Shown: piece after piece, positions 1-10,429 of the stretch
Position numbering within the stretch: position 1 is the stretch's first letter
How the letters are laid out: every line of letters starts with the position of its first letter
From: Flectonema sp. DT1601
Lineage: Eukaryota; Euglenozoa; Diplonemea; Diplonemida; Diplonemidae
Direction of reading: 5' to 3'
DNA: 64,000 nucleotides
Assembly: GCA_964019425.1 (NCBI GenBank)
Contig: OZ025839.1
Span: 372,001-436,000 of the forward strand
Program-made: the position numbers and the translations under genes
Notes under the pieces: model-generated
Databases searched by the model: none
What the model saw: the letters and a program-made list of their open reading frames with translations, nothing else
What the model was told of the DNA's origin: nothing

Positions 1-60
1 GAAGACGAGAATCTGTTTTCTGCTGTTGATAGAGCTCATGTCATTCAATGGGCGAAGTAA
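1..60 (+). CDS. 3' end of an upstream gene (partial, product unknown)
   Basis: The first 57 bases read in frame 1 without a stop and end at a TAA at 58-60, giving a C-terminus that reads EDENLFSAVDRAHVIQWAK. The sequence is of mixed composition, unlike the A/T-run-rich DNA that starts directly after it, and it sits where the preceding gene of a same-strand array should end. Nineteen residues are too few to name a family. It could be chance, but the sharp change of composition at the stop favours a real gene end. Confidence 0.5.
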   Translation, partial: EDENLFSAVDRAHVIQWAK

Positions 61-409
61 ATTGCTATTAGCTTCACGTCCCGATAAAAAAAAACAATAA
101 AAAAAAAAAGAACAATTTTTGTTCATATTAGAAGTGTTAGACTGTTATTTCTTTTTTATTACTATTTATTTTTTCTAATCGACTCGATTTATTTTTTTTA
201 TTGGTTTCTCTGCTACTTAGCAGGTTATTATTTTATCTATTTTTTTTTTAAGCAACACAAATGACTCGAGGGGGGGGGTCGGTCACAATATACTGCTGCA
301 TTGGATATAATTGAGGCTTTGTAGTCTGTTTTGTAGAATTTTAGTTTTTTTTCCTCTTTTCTTGATAGGAAAACTTTTACACAAAAAAAAACCAAAAAAA
401 AAAAAAAAA
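61..409. other. Intergenic spacer with splice acceptor and A-rich leader
   Basis: AT-rich spacer with several A and T runs and a run of seven G at about 271-277. A pyrimidine-rich stretch at about 343-362 ends in TTGATAG with the AG at 367-368, a good spliced-leader acceptor for the next gene. From there to the ATG the leader is mostly A, ending in 16 consecutive A that touch the start codon. Confidence 0.6.
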
Positions 410-1411
410 ATGAAAATGATGAAATATAAATACACATCGACGGGGATAGCTAAAAGATTATCTCGTCAACTACGAACTCAGAACGGTGTGACGGTGGAAC
501 AGATTGCAGCTAAAATGAGAGATGACGGTAATTTTGCTAGAGAAGTAGGAGCGAAGCTAGGAACTGGAACCCTAGAAAAGATGGTTGATGCCAGTCAGAC
601 AACAGTATCAGAAAGTGTTCCAAGACCAACAGGAGCTCAGCTAAGAGCAACGTGTTTAAGAGCAGCCATTCCTTTTATCGGTTTTGGATTATTTGATAAT
701 ATGGTGATGCTTACTGTCGGTGATCTGATTGATGCAACATTCGGAGTTACGATGGGATTCTCAACCATGGCTGCTGCAGGTCTTGGTCAATGTTGTTCTG
801 ATGCAACTGGAATAACACTTCAAGGATTTATTGAACGATTCAGTGATAAAATAGGCCTTCCTAATGCCAACCTAACCTTCGAACAAGAACGATTATCTAT
901 TGTGAAGACTTGGGTTCAATTAGCGAGAACAATAGGAATCGTGTTCGGATGTTTAATTGGAATGTTTCCGTTACTCTTTCTAAACACTAACAGACGAAAT
1001 ATCGTTGATAAAGTAACTGATTCATTAACACCTGATCAACGTACTAAATTCGAGTCTGTCTTACAACTTCGATCCTTTGAAGAAGGAGATCGACTACTTA
1101 CCCATGGCAGTACTGGTGAATGTATGTATGTTATTCTACACGGGGAAGTAGAAATAGTCGGTCGTGACAACAAAGGGAATCCATTGACAGTCTGCAACAT
1201 GGGTCCTGGCTGCATCGTTGGTGAATTAGAAATAGTGAACGAACATCCCTGCGTGGCTGATGTGATAGCCATTGAACCAGTAAAGACACACATGATTACA
1301 AAACAAGATTTTCTTGATATAGTTGGAAAGGATATCTCTGCTGACATATTCCGCGACAACGTAAAAAATAGCGCACAATACGTGTGGTACAGAATGAAGA
1401 TGGAAAAGTAA
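410..1411 (+). CDS. TMEM65-domain protein fused to a cyclic-nucleotide-binding-like domain
   Basis: The start is the first ATG after the acceptor AG at 368 (a second in-frame ATG is at 416), giving 333 residues. The N-terminus is basic and hydroxylated without acidic residues for about 20 residues, as in a mitochondrial presequence. Residues about 80-192 match the TMEM65 family: PFIGFGLFDNMVM, a TFGVTMGFSTMAAAGLG stretch, and a last span ending GCLIGMFPLLFL. Animal TMEM65 is an inner mitochondrial membrane protein tied to sodium/calcium exchange and calcium efflux. Residues about 213-305 form a cNMP-binding-like beta barrel (EEGDRL, GECMYVILHGEVEIV, GPGCIVGELEIV). The Glu of the phosphate-binding cassette (GE) is kept, but the usual PRxA arginine is replaced (HPCVA), so cAMP or cGMP may not be the ligand. 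Human TMEM65 has no such domain. I infer a ligand-gated or regulated calcium-efflux protein. Family assignment is firm; ligand and activity are not. Confidence 0.85.
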   Translation: MKMMKYKYTSTGIAKRLSRQLRTQNGVTVEQIAAKMRDDGNFAREVGAKLGTGTLEKMVDASQTTVSESVPRPTGAQLRATCLRAAIPFIGFGLFDNMVMLTVGDLIDATFGVTMGFSTMAAAGLGQCCSDATGITLQGFIERFSDKIGLPNANLTFEQERLSIVKTWVQLARTIGIVFGCLIGMFPLLFLNTNRRNIVDKVTDSLTPDQRTKFESVLQLRSFEEGDRLLTHGSTGECMYVILHGEVEIVGRDNKGNPLTVCNMGPGCIVGELEIVNEHPCVADVIAIEPVKTHMITKQDFLDIVGKDISADIFRDNVKNSAQYVWYRMKMEK

Positions 1412-1743
1412 AACTACCACAGGGGAGTGTCTGCTGTTTTTGTAATATATCAAATGAAACTTGGAAAAAAAAAAAAAAAAAAAAGAAAATTCCTCTCATA
1501 TATGATTATCTCCTTCTGTCCTGCAAGGAATAGCATTTTCCTTAAACTCAACTCTTCTTCTTGTATTATTTTGATTTGTTAGTATTTTTCCCGTCCTCTC
1601 TTTTTCTTTTATTAACACTGCTGTCTTAAGTTCTTAAGTGGTAGCTTATTTCTATTCCAAAACAACCAAGGATGAGTATTTCTCTAATTATATTATTGTT
1701 TTTTTTTTTTTTTTTTTTTTTTTCAAGTATCTATTAAAAAAAT
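1412..1743. other. Intergenic spacer with poly-T acceptor
   Basis: Pyrimidine-rich spacer. An A run lies near 1465-1484, and a run of about 25 T at about 1699-1723 is followed by CAAG with the AG at 1726-1727. That is 16 bases before the ATG of the next gene and looks like a spliced-leader acceptor. No other gene is seen. Confidence 0.6.
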
Positions 1744-3684
1744 ATGAGAAGGGCTGTTTTAAACAGACTTCAAAGAGGGCAGGTGCTCACTGAAAGGTTG
1801 CAATGTGCCAAGCCAGTATCTGCTGTTTCCGCAATGAGAATGTCTACGGTTGCTAGACCAGCAGCAGGCAAGATGTCTTTTGTTTCTCAGAAGAGAAACT
1901 GTAGTGAACCGCGTAGGCAACCTAAAATTAGAAATGTGGGAGTGATTGCTCATGTCGATCACGGAAAGACAACTCTTGTAGACGCTCTCTTGCAACAGTC
2001 AGGAGCGGTGAAGATCGAAGGAAACGCACGAGTTATGGACAGCAATGACATTGAACAGGAGCGTGGTATCACAATTTTAGCAAAGAACACTTGCATCAAC
2101 TTACCAGAGCATAAGATTAACATTGTAGACACACCAGGTCACGCTGACTTTAGTGGTGAAGTAGAACGTGGACTTCAGATGGTTGAAGGTTTTATTCTCC
2201 TTGTTGATGCAGCTGAGGGACCAAAACCAGGAACCAGATACGTCCTAAGAAAGTCTTTAGAATTAGACTTGACTCCAATTGTTGTAATTAATAAAGTTGA
2301 CAGAGCTACTCCAGATCAAATTGAAACAACTTGCGACAATATTGAATCTTTATTCCTAGAACTCGCTGTCGAAGACCATCAACTAAACTACCCTGTGATA
2401 TACGGAAGTGGTAGAGGTGGATATATGTCTTCTGATCCTTCTGTAAGAGAAGGTACGCTTCAACCTCTATTTGATACTATTATCAAGCACATTCCATCAC
2501 CAAAAGAGAAATCTGAGGATAAGTTTCAAGCAGTGGTTCAGTCAATTGAGGTTCATGGTAAAACAGTCGAAGTTACACTCAGAGTAATGTCTGGAGATCT
2601 CGCTTTAAAAGATGATTTAATAGTGACCGACCATCATAATCAAGGTAAGATAATTGGGGAATTCAAGCTCAGAGATATTCATGGATTCCAAGGTTTAGAA
2701 AAGATCCCTCAAGACAAAGCCTCATTTGGTGACATTATTACCATTAGTGAGGGAATGAATAAGGTTCCTTTAAACATCGGAATGACTATAAATAAAAAAG
2801 GATCTCCAGCTCCGCTTCCATATAAACCTCTTGACGAGCCAACATTTGCTGTTACTATGCATCCAAATAGATCACCAGTTGCAGGTACTGATGGTAAGAA
2901 ATCTGGTGGTAATGAAATTAGAGACCGTTTGATGCGTGAGGTTGTCAGAAACTTGGCAATGAGACTAACCGTTGTAGCGCCTGATGAGTTTGAGATTAAG
3001 GGCAGAGGTCTGCTTCATTTAGGAATCCTATTCGAAGAAATGAGAAGAGAAGGATTTGAGATGGAGATGTCCAAACCAGGAGTCCTCTATAAGGAAATCG
3101 ATGGCAAAAAACACGAACCATGGGAAGAAATTATAATCAGAACAGAAAATGAAAACGGACCAGAACTCGACAGTTTAATGTTCGCATCGCATGCTGAACA
3201 AGTTGAAACTACTGAGATTGGTGACTGGATTGAAAGTAAGTGGGTTATGGCTTCCAGATTATACATGGGAATGGATTCAAAGATTAAAACCGCAACCTCA
3301 TCAAACACAGAAATAGAATTAAACTTTTTAGAATACAGGCCATTCAACACCAACTGGACTACAAATAGAACTGACGGATCATTAATTGCAAGCAGTGCAG
3401 GTGAAGTATCTACTGAGGGACTTCACTCTATATCAAAACACGGAATTTCATTTGTTGTGGAAAAAGTAAAAACCTATGCGGGTATGATTGTTGGGAGACG
3501 CAGTACACCTGGAGATTTGGTTGTAAATGTGACGAAGCCCAGCACTGGTTGGAATACTAATCAACGTCAGCCAACATACTCGGTCCATTCTTTGGAAACT
3601 GCCTTGCAATACATCCAAGAAGGTGAACTTGTTGAGATCACCCCGGCGGCCATTAGACTCCGTAAGATTAATGTAAGGAAATAG
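1744..3684 (+). CDS. typA/bipA-like: BipA/TypA translational GTPase, predicted mitochondrial
   Basis: A 646-residue ribosome-associated GTPase of the BipA/TypA family. About 55 extra N-terminal residues, rich in Arg, Ser and Ala and poor in acids, look like a mitochondrial presequence. G motifs are all present: AHVDHGKTT (about 68-76), ERGITI (about 105-110), DTPGHADF (about 129-136) and NKVD (about 183-186). The domain 5 region contains FEIKGRGLLHLGIL, and the C-terminus ends LVEITPAAIRLRK, the typical BipA ending. LepA and EF-G have different C-terminal halves and lack this tail. Bacterial BipA binds the 70S ribosome and helps 50S assembly and stress growth; here it probably acts on mitochondrial ribosomes. 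All catalytic motifs are intact and no truncation is seen. The targeting is inferred from the presequence alone. Confidence 0.92.
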   Translation: MRRAVLNRLQRGQVLTERLQCAKPVSAVSAMRMSTVARPAAGKMSFVSQKRNCSEPRRQPKIRNVGVIAHVDHGKTTLVDALLQQSGAVKIEGNARVMDSNDIEQERGITILAKNTCINLPEHKINIVDTPGHADFSGEVERGLQMVEGFILLVDAAEGPKPGTRYVLRKSLELDLTPIVVINKVDRATPDQIETTCDNIESLFLELAVEDHQLNYPVIYGSGRGGYMSSDPSVREGTLQPLFDTIIKHIPSPKEKSEDKFQAVVQSIEVHGKTVEVTLRVMSGDLALKDDLIVTDHHNQGKIIGEFKLRDIHGFQGLEKIPQDKASFGDIITISEGMNKVPLNIGMTINKKGSPAPLPYKPLDEPTFAVTMHPNRSPVAGTDGKKSGGNEIRDRLMREVVRNLAMRLTVVAPDEFEIKGRGLLHLGILFEEMRREGFEMEMSKPGVLYKEIDGKKHEPWEEIIIRTENENGPELDSLMFASHAEQVETTEIGDWIESKWVMASRLYMGMDSKIKTATSSNTEIELNFLEYRPFNTNWTTNRTDGSLIASSAGEVSTEGLHSISKHGISFVVEKVKTYAGMIVGRRSTPGDLVVNVTKPSTGWNTNQRQPTYSVHSLETALQYIQEGELVEITPAAIRLRKINVRK

Positions 3685-4033
3685 TTTTTTTTTTTTTTTT
3701 TTTTGAAATTTATAGTGTGAAGCTTCAGATACGTCGATCCTTAATAGGCGACCGTGCAGCTTGTACGAAAATGGGACCACACAATGATGGCGCTGAACCA
3801 CCCTACTCAGGTATCACATTGGGAAAAAGAAATAGAAATTTGAAAAAGAAAAAAAAAAAAAAAAAAAGAAAAGAAAATGTATCCGATTATTAATTATTAA
3901 CAATAAAATGAAATGAAAGAAAAAAAAAAAAAAAAACGAAATATCACACAAGAGGAATAGTGCCTCACGACAAAAGAAAAATGGTGCAGCGTTACAAGCC
4001 ATCATAATCACAGTTAATGAGCTCCAAGCAACC
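3685..4033. other. Intergenic spacer with a possible 40-residue ORF
   Basis: A T18 run at about 3685-3702 is followed by GAAATTTATAG (AG at 3713-3714), a possible acceptor. After it, 3771-3893 is a 40-codon open frame beginning MGPHNDGAEPPYSGITLGK and then lysine-rich because it crosses an A run. It could be an upstream ORF in the leader of the next gene, a tiny gene, or chance. Two more A runs follow. Confidence 0.35.
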
Positions 4034-5059
4034 ATGAGATTGTTGAGCACTCTGTTGTACTTTAGTAAAGAAATAGTTAAAATGTTTATTTCATCACAGA
4101 TCCAAGTAACGAATATGAGCAGGTGGAGAGCTTCTCTGCTGGGATGCGTTGGATTCGCTTCAATGAGTGTCGGCATTACAGCTCACGCTAACGGTAGTTA
4201 CCGTGATATGAGAATTGCGATGAGAGAAAAGTTTTTGAAACATTCAAACGGAAGTGATTCATTATCAGCTGAAGAATTTGCGAGGTCTGCTCTGAAGCTT
4301 ACACCTGAAGCTCACATTGCAGAAGCAAACATTCAATTGTTACGAGACATTGTAGGAGGGGATACAATCTCATTGGAAGCTTATCAGTGTTTTATGTTGT
4401 TGTTGGGGACTAGTTTTCGTGAGATTAAAACTGCTTTTTTGATGTTCGATATTTCAAACACTGGATCACTGAACCGTTTTGAATATGAACTTTTACTAAA
4501 ATCATTTAACGGAGGTGTTGGATTAGAAGATTTTCCTCCACTCCCTCAAAATTTTGACGACTTAATTACAAAAGTTAGAGCGTTGAATGGTATCTTAGCA
4601 AAAATTGAGTTCAATCAGTTTGGAGCGAGGGAAGCAGAGGTATCGTCATTCACGGCTGCAGATCATTTAGGCATTCCAACTGCCTCACGTGTAGCTGAAC
4701 ATCCTCCGTTAACTCAACGTGATTGGAATGATTTGATGAGGACATCTCGAAGGGAACTTGATATTTGTTTTACTTTGAGAATTTTTAATAATGCAAACAG
4801 ACTGAACAGAGATAACTTTTGTAGAGCTATTCAACGTAACTGTCGTATTGGTGATGCGAAAGTTTCACAATTTCTGTGGACGCTGTTTTATAATCCTGAG
4901 ACTAGAGAGTTCGACATAGAAGGATTCCAACGCTGCTTACGCGAACGGAAACACTTCGGCATTGCCAAACCTTTAGATCAAAGCAACTCAACCAGCGAGA
5001 GAAACTTAGTCCAGCGATTCGCATATTGCATGCAGGGAAAAGCAGGGCAGCTTGTTTGA
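4034..5059 (+). CDS. MICU-like EF-hand protein (mitochondrial calcium uptake regulator family)
   Basis: 341 residues. The N-terminus (MRLLSTLLYFSKEIVKMF, then a short hydrophobic stretch around LLGCVGFASMSVGI at about 34-47) fits mitochondrial import and membrane association. An EF-hand is clear at about 137-149, where the loop DISNTGSLNRFE has acidic or polar residues at the calcium-binding positions. Before it, ISLEAYQCFMLLLGTSFREIKTAFLMFD aligns by eye with the MICU1 pattern of a short helix pair leading into the first EF-hand. The C-terminal half has the MICU spacing of a degenerate hand (RLNRDNFCRAI) and a second hand with a broken loop (YNPETREFDIEGF). In animals MICU proteins gate the calcium uniporter. 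Two genes upstream is a TMEM65-type efflux protein. Another mitochondrial EF-hand family cannot be excluded. Confidence 0.65.
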   Translation: MRLLSTLLYFSKEIVKMFISSQIQVTNMSRWRASLLGCVGFASMSVGITAHANGSYRDMRIAMREKFLKHSNGSDSLSAEEFARSALKLTPEAHIAEANIQLLRDIVGGDTISLEAYQCFMLLLGTSFREIKTAFLMFDISNTGSLNRFEYELLLKSFNGGVGLEDFPPLPQNFDDLITKVRALNGILAKIEFNQFGAREAEVSSFTAADHLGIPTASRVAEHPPLTQRDWNDLMRTSRRELDICFTLRIFNNANRLNRDNFCRAIQRNCRIGDAKVSQFLWTLFYNPETREFDIEGFQRCLRERKHFGIAKPLDQSNSTSERNLVQRFAYCMQGKAGQLV

Positions 5060-5233
5060 AGTGAGTTGTGGAATATTAATTTGCTAGTTCTCCACTCGAT
5101 CAATCGCTACAATAAAAAAAGTCCCCCAATCAACATCAAAAAAAAAAGATTTTCGCTGTTGTGAACAACTTATTTTTTTCTCCTTCTTTGCTGTTGGACA
5201 TCAGAAAAAAAGGGCAGTGTCCAGCAGCGGGGG

Positions 5234-5265
<32 letters not shown>

Positions 5266-5314
5266 TCCTTCATATCGCTTTTTCCTGTAAGGCTATCTGC
5301 AAGAGTGTGGAGCA

Positions 5315-5350
<36 letters not shown>

Positions 5351-6043
5351 AAAAGACTCGATCACCTTGATCTGTTTGCCATTACGACAATTATAGTGTT
5401 TTTTATAGATTCACAACGAGGTTTGGTTAACGTCATTTATTGTTGCGATGTGGTATTTAAGCGACCCATCTTTTCGGGAGAAGGAAAAAAAAAAAAAAAA
5501 AAAAAACTATTCAGATAGGCCTTTTCATTTCGTTAAAACGCACACAGAAACTTGTCACTGCAACAGAGGGAAATATGTACGATGATATTCGTTAACGATG
5601 TGGGCCTTGTGTGAATACTTCTTCTCCGACTACGTTTCGAGCTTCTTTTTTTTGTTTTATACATCAGAGATGGTGAAGGTTAGTTGTATAGGAATTGATT
5701 TTGTTGTACGTACGGATTGCGATCGAAAAAAAAAAAAAAAAAATTATATGTCATGGAACCCCAAAGCTGTTCTTTCACTTATTTTTATTTCTTTATCCCA
5801 ATAAATACGAAAATTAAAAAAAAAAAAAAAAAAAAAAATTAGTGCCGTGGTAATGTATGCTTACAAACGATTTCAGTTTTTTTTTTTTTGTGTTGACTGT
5901 AATTTGAAATTTTGATAATATACCATTTTTACATATAATTTATTAGTTTTCATGCAGGATCTCTGTGAAATTTGATGTTAAATTATTATTTATTTACAGT
6001 TAAATATAAATTATCATTCCTCCCCTACAGCTGTTGCCACAGA
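5060..6043. other. Intergenic spacer with A/T runs and AAAT microsatellite
   Basis: About 1 kb with no supported gene. It contains A runs at about 5236-5260, 5487-5506, 5726-5742 and 5816-5838, an (AAAT)n microsatellite at about 5314-5351, and a T run near 5878-5889. At the right end, a pyrimidine-rich stretch TTCCTCCCCTACAG has its AG at 6029-6030, 13 bases before the next ATG. This is one of the cleanest spliced-leader acceptor candidates in the window. Confidence 0.6.
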
Positions 6044-6799
6044 ATGAGTAGGGCAACGGTAGAAATCTTTAATAATGTATATGCTGGGCAAAAGGACTCT
6101 GCAGATGCAGCAATGGAACTCTGCAGACACCGTTCTGAACAACACCGAATTGTTGCCCAGGAGTTAGTCGATTTGATTATGCAAACAGCTAAGGCGGGTG
6201 ATCCGGATAAAGTGACTAAAATTGTAGTTTTTTCTGGAGAGCTGGCTGTTCGAGAACTCATCCCATATGCCGATTGCGCTAATTTAATGGCCATGCTTTC
6301 GAATAGTAGAGATAGATCGATCTTGCAGCAGTACCTATACAGAATAAATTCTGATCAAGAAATAATGAGGATACCAAGAGCACAGAGTGCTGGTGGCAGT
6401 CCTATAACTCGACAGGTTCCATATTTACAACCTTTGAGTAACAATAGTCAAGTATCACATTTGCCAATAGATAGTGCTCCTGTTCATAAACAGGGTAATA
6501 TACCACAGGCGAATTCTTATGTGAGAATGCCGTATGCGGATGGAGGTGTTGTGGATGAAACTGTTCATTCATCTCACTCTACTCCACAGCAGATGCAATT
6601 ACATCCCGTGATGTCAGCTCCTGTGGCTCCTCTGGTACCGCAAGAGGTTGCTGCACCACCGCAGATGTATAGTCATCACATGCAGTCGATGCCTTATCCA
6701 ACTCATCCGCCACTACCTCAACAACAACATATATTTGATCAACCATCGCATGCTTCTCATCTTCCACCACCACCACCACCACCACCACCACCTCCGCAG

Positions 6800-6894
<95 letters not shown>

Positions 6895-7252
6895 GCTCTC
6901 TTCATCTTCAGCATCACCTCCCGTGGCAGATACTAATCGAACCGTTTATATTAGCGCTATTGATGTTGGTCTTCCTGTTCGTAGTATTTTCAAATTCCTT
7001 AGAACATGTGGGAACCTAACTTATGTTCACCTAAGCGAAGTAAACACACATGAAACTGGTACTGCCTGGGTAGAATTCTCAACAATCGAAGCTGCTAACA
7101 AACTAATTCAAAAACATCGAAAGTTTCTTGGAAACAATCAGTTGAAGATTGCAATGGCTCACACCCAGACGATGGATAAGAGAGCGAATCATGTTATTCA
7201 CGAAAATTCAGATTTGTTTTTCAGAGACTTTGTTAAAAAACACTCAAAGTAA
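6044..7252 (+). CDS. RRM RNA-binding protein with polyproline/polyglutamine linker
   Basis: Start chosen at the first ATG after the acceptor at 6030 (MSRATVEIFNN), giving 402 residues; the frame is open further upstream but only over intron-like sequence. Residues about 1-110 are an all-helical region of unknown family. A low-complexity linker contains a proline run followed by 33 glutamines (residues 252-284). Residues about 298-372 form an RNA recognition motif: TVYISAI as strand 1 and TGTAWVEFSTIEAANKLI as the RNP1 region. RNP1 is divergent and lacks the usual aromatic pair in strand 3. The architecture (N-terminal helices, linker, one C-terminal RRM, short basic tail) is repeated by the gene at 15894. 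A role in mRNA binding or decay is likely but not shown. Confidence 0.8.
6797..6895 (+). repeat. CAG/CAA repeat encoding 33 glutamines
   Basis: Uninterrupted glutamine codons, mixed CAG and CAA, directly after a CCA/CCG proline run within the RRM gene. The mixture of codons suggests some selection for the amino acid rather than a pure slippage product, but length variation between individuals is likely. Confidence 0.9.
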
Positions 7253-8550
7253 TAATAATATTTATGTGACTATCGAAAAAGTTGAGATACTGTTATTTAA
7301 CTATAGGAAGCTGCACGACTTCATAAAGTCGCGTTTTGTAGAAACGTGTTGTGCAAAAACCTTAATAAAACCAACCTCGTCACAGTTTAAGAAAATATAC
7401 TATATTCTGGTTAAGTGTTTTGCTGTGTGCATTTTGCTTAGTGGGAGTTTATATTTTTCTGCTTACGATGTTTTCCCCCTCTCCCTGGTGTTTCGTTGGC
7501 TATAGCTAAATATTAATTTAAATACTCATGGGTTTATAAAAAAACTGTTACGGTGACATAGGTAAGTGGCGTTCAACTATGTTCACGTGGCCTCCAGTGG
7601 CATTTATTTATTTGCAGTCATTGACCATGCTGTCGCTGACAGTTGAGATTGTCTGAGAGGTTGTTGTTCCTTTATCAATTTACCTCGTCTTCATCCCCGT
7701 CCCCACATCCCCATCCCTACACCAAGCAGGAAAGTTTTTTCTTCTTTTTTTCCGTTTTATTCTTTGGACTTACTGGTTATTTAATATAAACCCTTTTTTC
7801 CCAATACCTTGCCTGCCTAGTATGATTATATTACTTATAGTAGTGTATCTCCTTTATTATGTAGGAAGCTGTTATGGTTTTTCTGTTTTTTTTGTGACTT
7901 GTCGACAATCGCGCGCAAGTAATTCCCTGCCTGCTGTTTAACCTGTCTACTGACACGGTAGCTGTTTTACGGTGAATTGCGTAACGTTAGATGAGACCAG
8001 TACAATTCTACCCAACAAAGTTAAGGGTTTTTTTTTTTTTAATTTGGGATTTTGGGATTCGTCCTTTTTTTTTGTGGCGAATGATTGGCGACTGTTTTTT
8101 ACAAGGCAATTTAGCTATTTTTTTTTTTTTTTTTTTTGTTTTTTTTGTGTATTTTCTTTAGTCTCCTATGGCTCTCATGCCGGGATTAGGTTTCGATTTA
8201 TTGCCGCAGTATTGGGATCCTCGGGTTCTCTTTGAGTGTTCGGTAGCTTGGTGGTCCCTCTAATTAACAACGAGAGACATATGTGGTCGCAAAAAAAAAA
8301 AAAAAGAAAAAAAAAACTAAGCAACCTTGTCTTCGAATTTTGTAAGGCTTTCCTTTTCCTGTTTGCTTTTGATTTTATTTAAAAAAAAAAAAAAAAAGAA
8401 ATTCCCTTTTTTATTTATAAGTTCCTTATTATTTACCTTTCCTCTCTCAAGTTTGCTCGCTACGTGTCTCTCTTATTTTTTTAATCTTTTTTTTGTTAAA
8501 TTCCATAGTCCCTCTCTTTGACGAAAATTGGCGTTATCAGCCGTCTCTAA

Positions 8551-8576
8551 CACTGTCTGCTCACGCGGGCGGTGGG
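8551..8576. repeat. Short GC-rich repeat, copy 1 (CACTGTCTGC...GCGGGCGGTGG)
   Basis: A stretch of about 25 bases (CACTGTCTGC, two or three variable bases, then GCGGGCGGTGG) recurs at about 15648-15672 directly after the stop codon of the membrane-protein gene. It stands out as GC-rich in AT-rich DNA. The bases just before copy 1 (ATCAGCCGTCTCTAAC) are themselves echoed at about 11044-11060. Function unknown. Confidence 0.5.
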
Positions 8577-10429
8577 TTTAGGTAGTCATTTGTTCCAGGT
8601 TATTCTACGTCTCTTATCGTATGTGGGAGTCTCACGGTTGGCTGGTAGTGATCTAACCCGTTTCCCTGTTGAGCTTTTCCTGACTTTTGGCTTCCTAGGC
8701 TTCGTAAATAAAAAAATAAAATAAAAAAATACTGAGACTTCGATACGAGCAATTGTTTTTTTTTTTCTTAATTATTTTTTTTTATCCCCCACTTTCCGCT
8801 AAGGGAAGAAAAAAATAATTTTTGCCTTGATATTTTTGTTTGTCACAAGCATCATAAAAAAAAAAAAAAAGAAAAAAAAAAGGGGCAAGTTTTTCTATTA
8901 ACTGTTGTAACAAAAGTTCCCCAGGCATCTGAGGGAGTTCTTCGGTTTTATTACGTTGATCGGATAGAAAAGTAAAAGAAGCAAGCAAGCACTACGGATT
9001 CTAAGGTTCTTCAAGGCGTATCCAAAACGGATGTAAGTTCTTATAAGTTGTGCCTTGCACTCGAATTACTTTTCTAAATTCTGCATTCTCTCAAACCCAG
9101 TGTTTGCAAATTACCATTTTTCACGGCTCTCCAACTTCTTTGTATTTCATTGCATTTTAGATTTTTTTTCCTGCTGAAGATTCTGTGTCACACATGCGGG
9201 TCGGGATGCTAGGGGTAGAAAGAAGGAAGGTGGGGGGAAAAAAAAAAAAAAAAAAAAAAAATCAAAAATAGGTTATTTTTCCCTCTTTTTTTTTTTTCCT
9301 CCTCCCTTCCCCTGCCCAAAAAGAATTAACTTCTTTTTCAACACTTTTGTTTCACTTTGTGTGTTTTTTTACACGTTCTTTTTTTTTGGAATTTTCTCTC
9401 TTGCTTTGCTCCTAAGTACACCTGTGAGGAATTACTTGCCTAATAATAGCCCCGCCTTATGGGTGCACGCTCAATTATAACTTAATTTGTTTGGGACAAG
9501 TACCAGGTGGTCGAGGATTGGATCCGTCGCTGTGAGTTCCTTTGTTCGGTGTTGTCAGAAAAATAACAAAATTCCGAAGGCAGTCATAAAAACTGTTGAG
9601 TCGATACTGCCAAAAAGAAGTCGTTTTTTTTTTTTTTTTTTTTTTTTTTTCTTCCTTTTTGTTGTTATTAAACAAGAGAGAAACGAAAGAAAAAAAAAAA
9701 AAAAAAAGAGAAAATAATCGGGAGGGGAAAAAAAAAAGAAAAATGTATTTATTCCATCTTATATTCCGTGTATGAAGCAGTCATTATGAGTAGAGGTCAG
9801 AAACTGTGCAACTACTGTGTACCGTTCCTTTATTCTTACTTTGTTTGTATTGCTCGTAAGCCCTCTTTGACCTCAGAGTTAAATACAGTGTACTTGCAAA
9901 AAAAAAAAAAAAAAAGGGTAGGCGTCCTGAGCGTGTATCTTTTCCTCGAAAAAAAAAAGGGGGAAAAACAAAACAAAACAGCCTGTTTAATGCGGCTTGA
10001 ATGAATTATTATTTTTAAAGTCTTTCCTAATATGTTACAGGGTTCTTCAAGGTACCCTCTTATACTCATCATTCTTATTATTTTTTTTTTTACGTCTGTA
10101 TATGTGCCTGTCTGTGTGAGATTATGTACCCCCACCTTACGCTTTTTATTTTTATTTTTATTTTTTTGTAGAGGGAGAATTGTAGACTGAGACGAACCTA
10201 TTAACTTATCAGAACACGGGTATCAGAATAATAGTTTAACTAGGTATCATTTTTCTTTTCTGCAGCAGTTAGCGAGCCGTCAATCACTTTGTATCGCATT
10301 GGTGATTGATAAGAATTTCCCAAAGTAAACCAAATAGGAAATCAAAATTTTTTTTTGGGGGGTGGGTCATGTTCACTGTTGTAAATTCTTAAAACCTTTT
10401 TTTTTTAAAAATTTATTTATCACGGTTTG

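Noticed and set aside
8619-8698. GTATGT, CTAAC and CCTAG spaced like an 80-base intron
   Set aside because: The downstream sequence has stops at once in all useful frames, so no coding exon pair forms.
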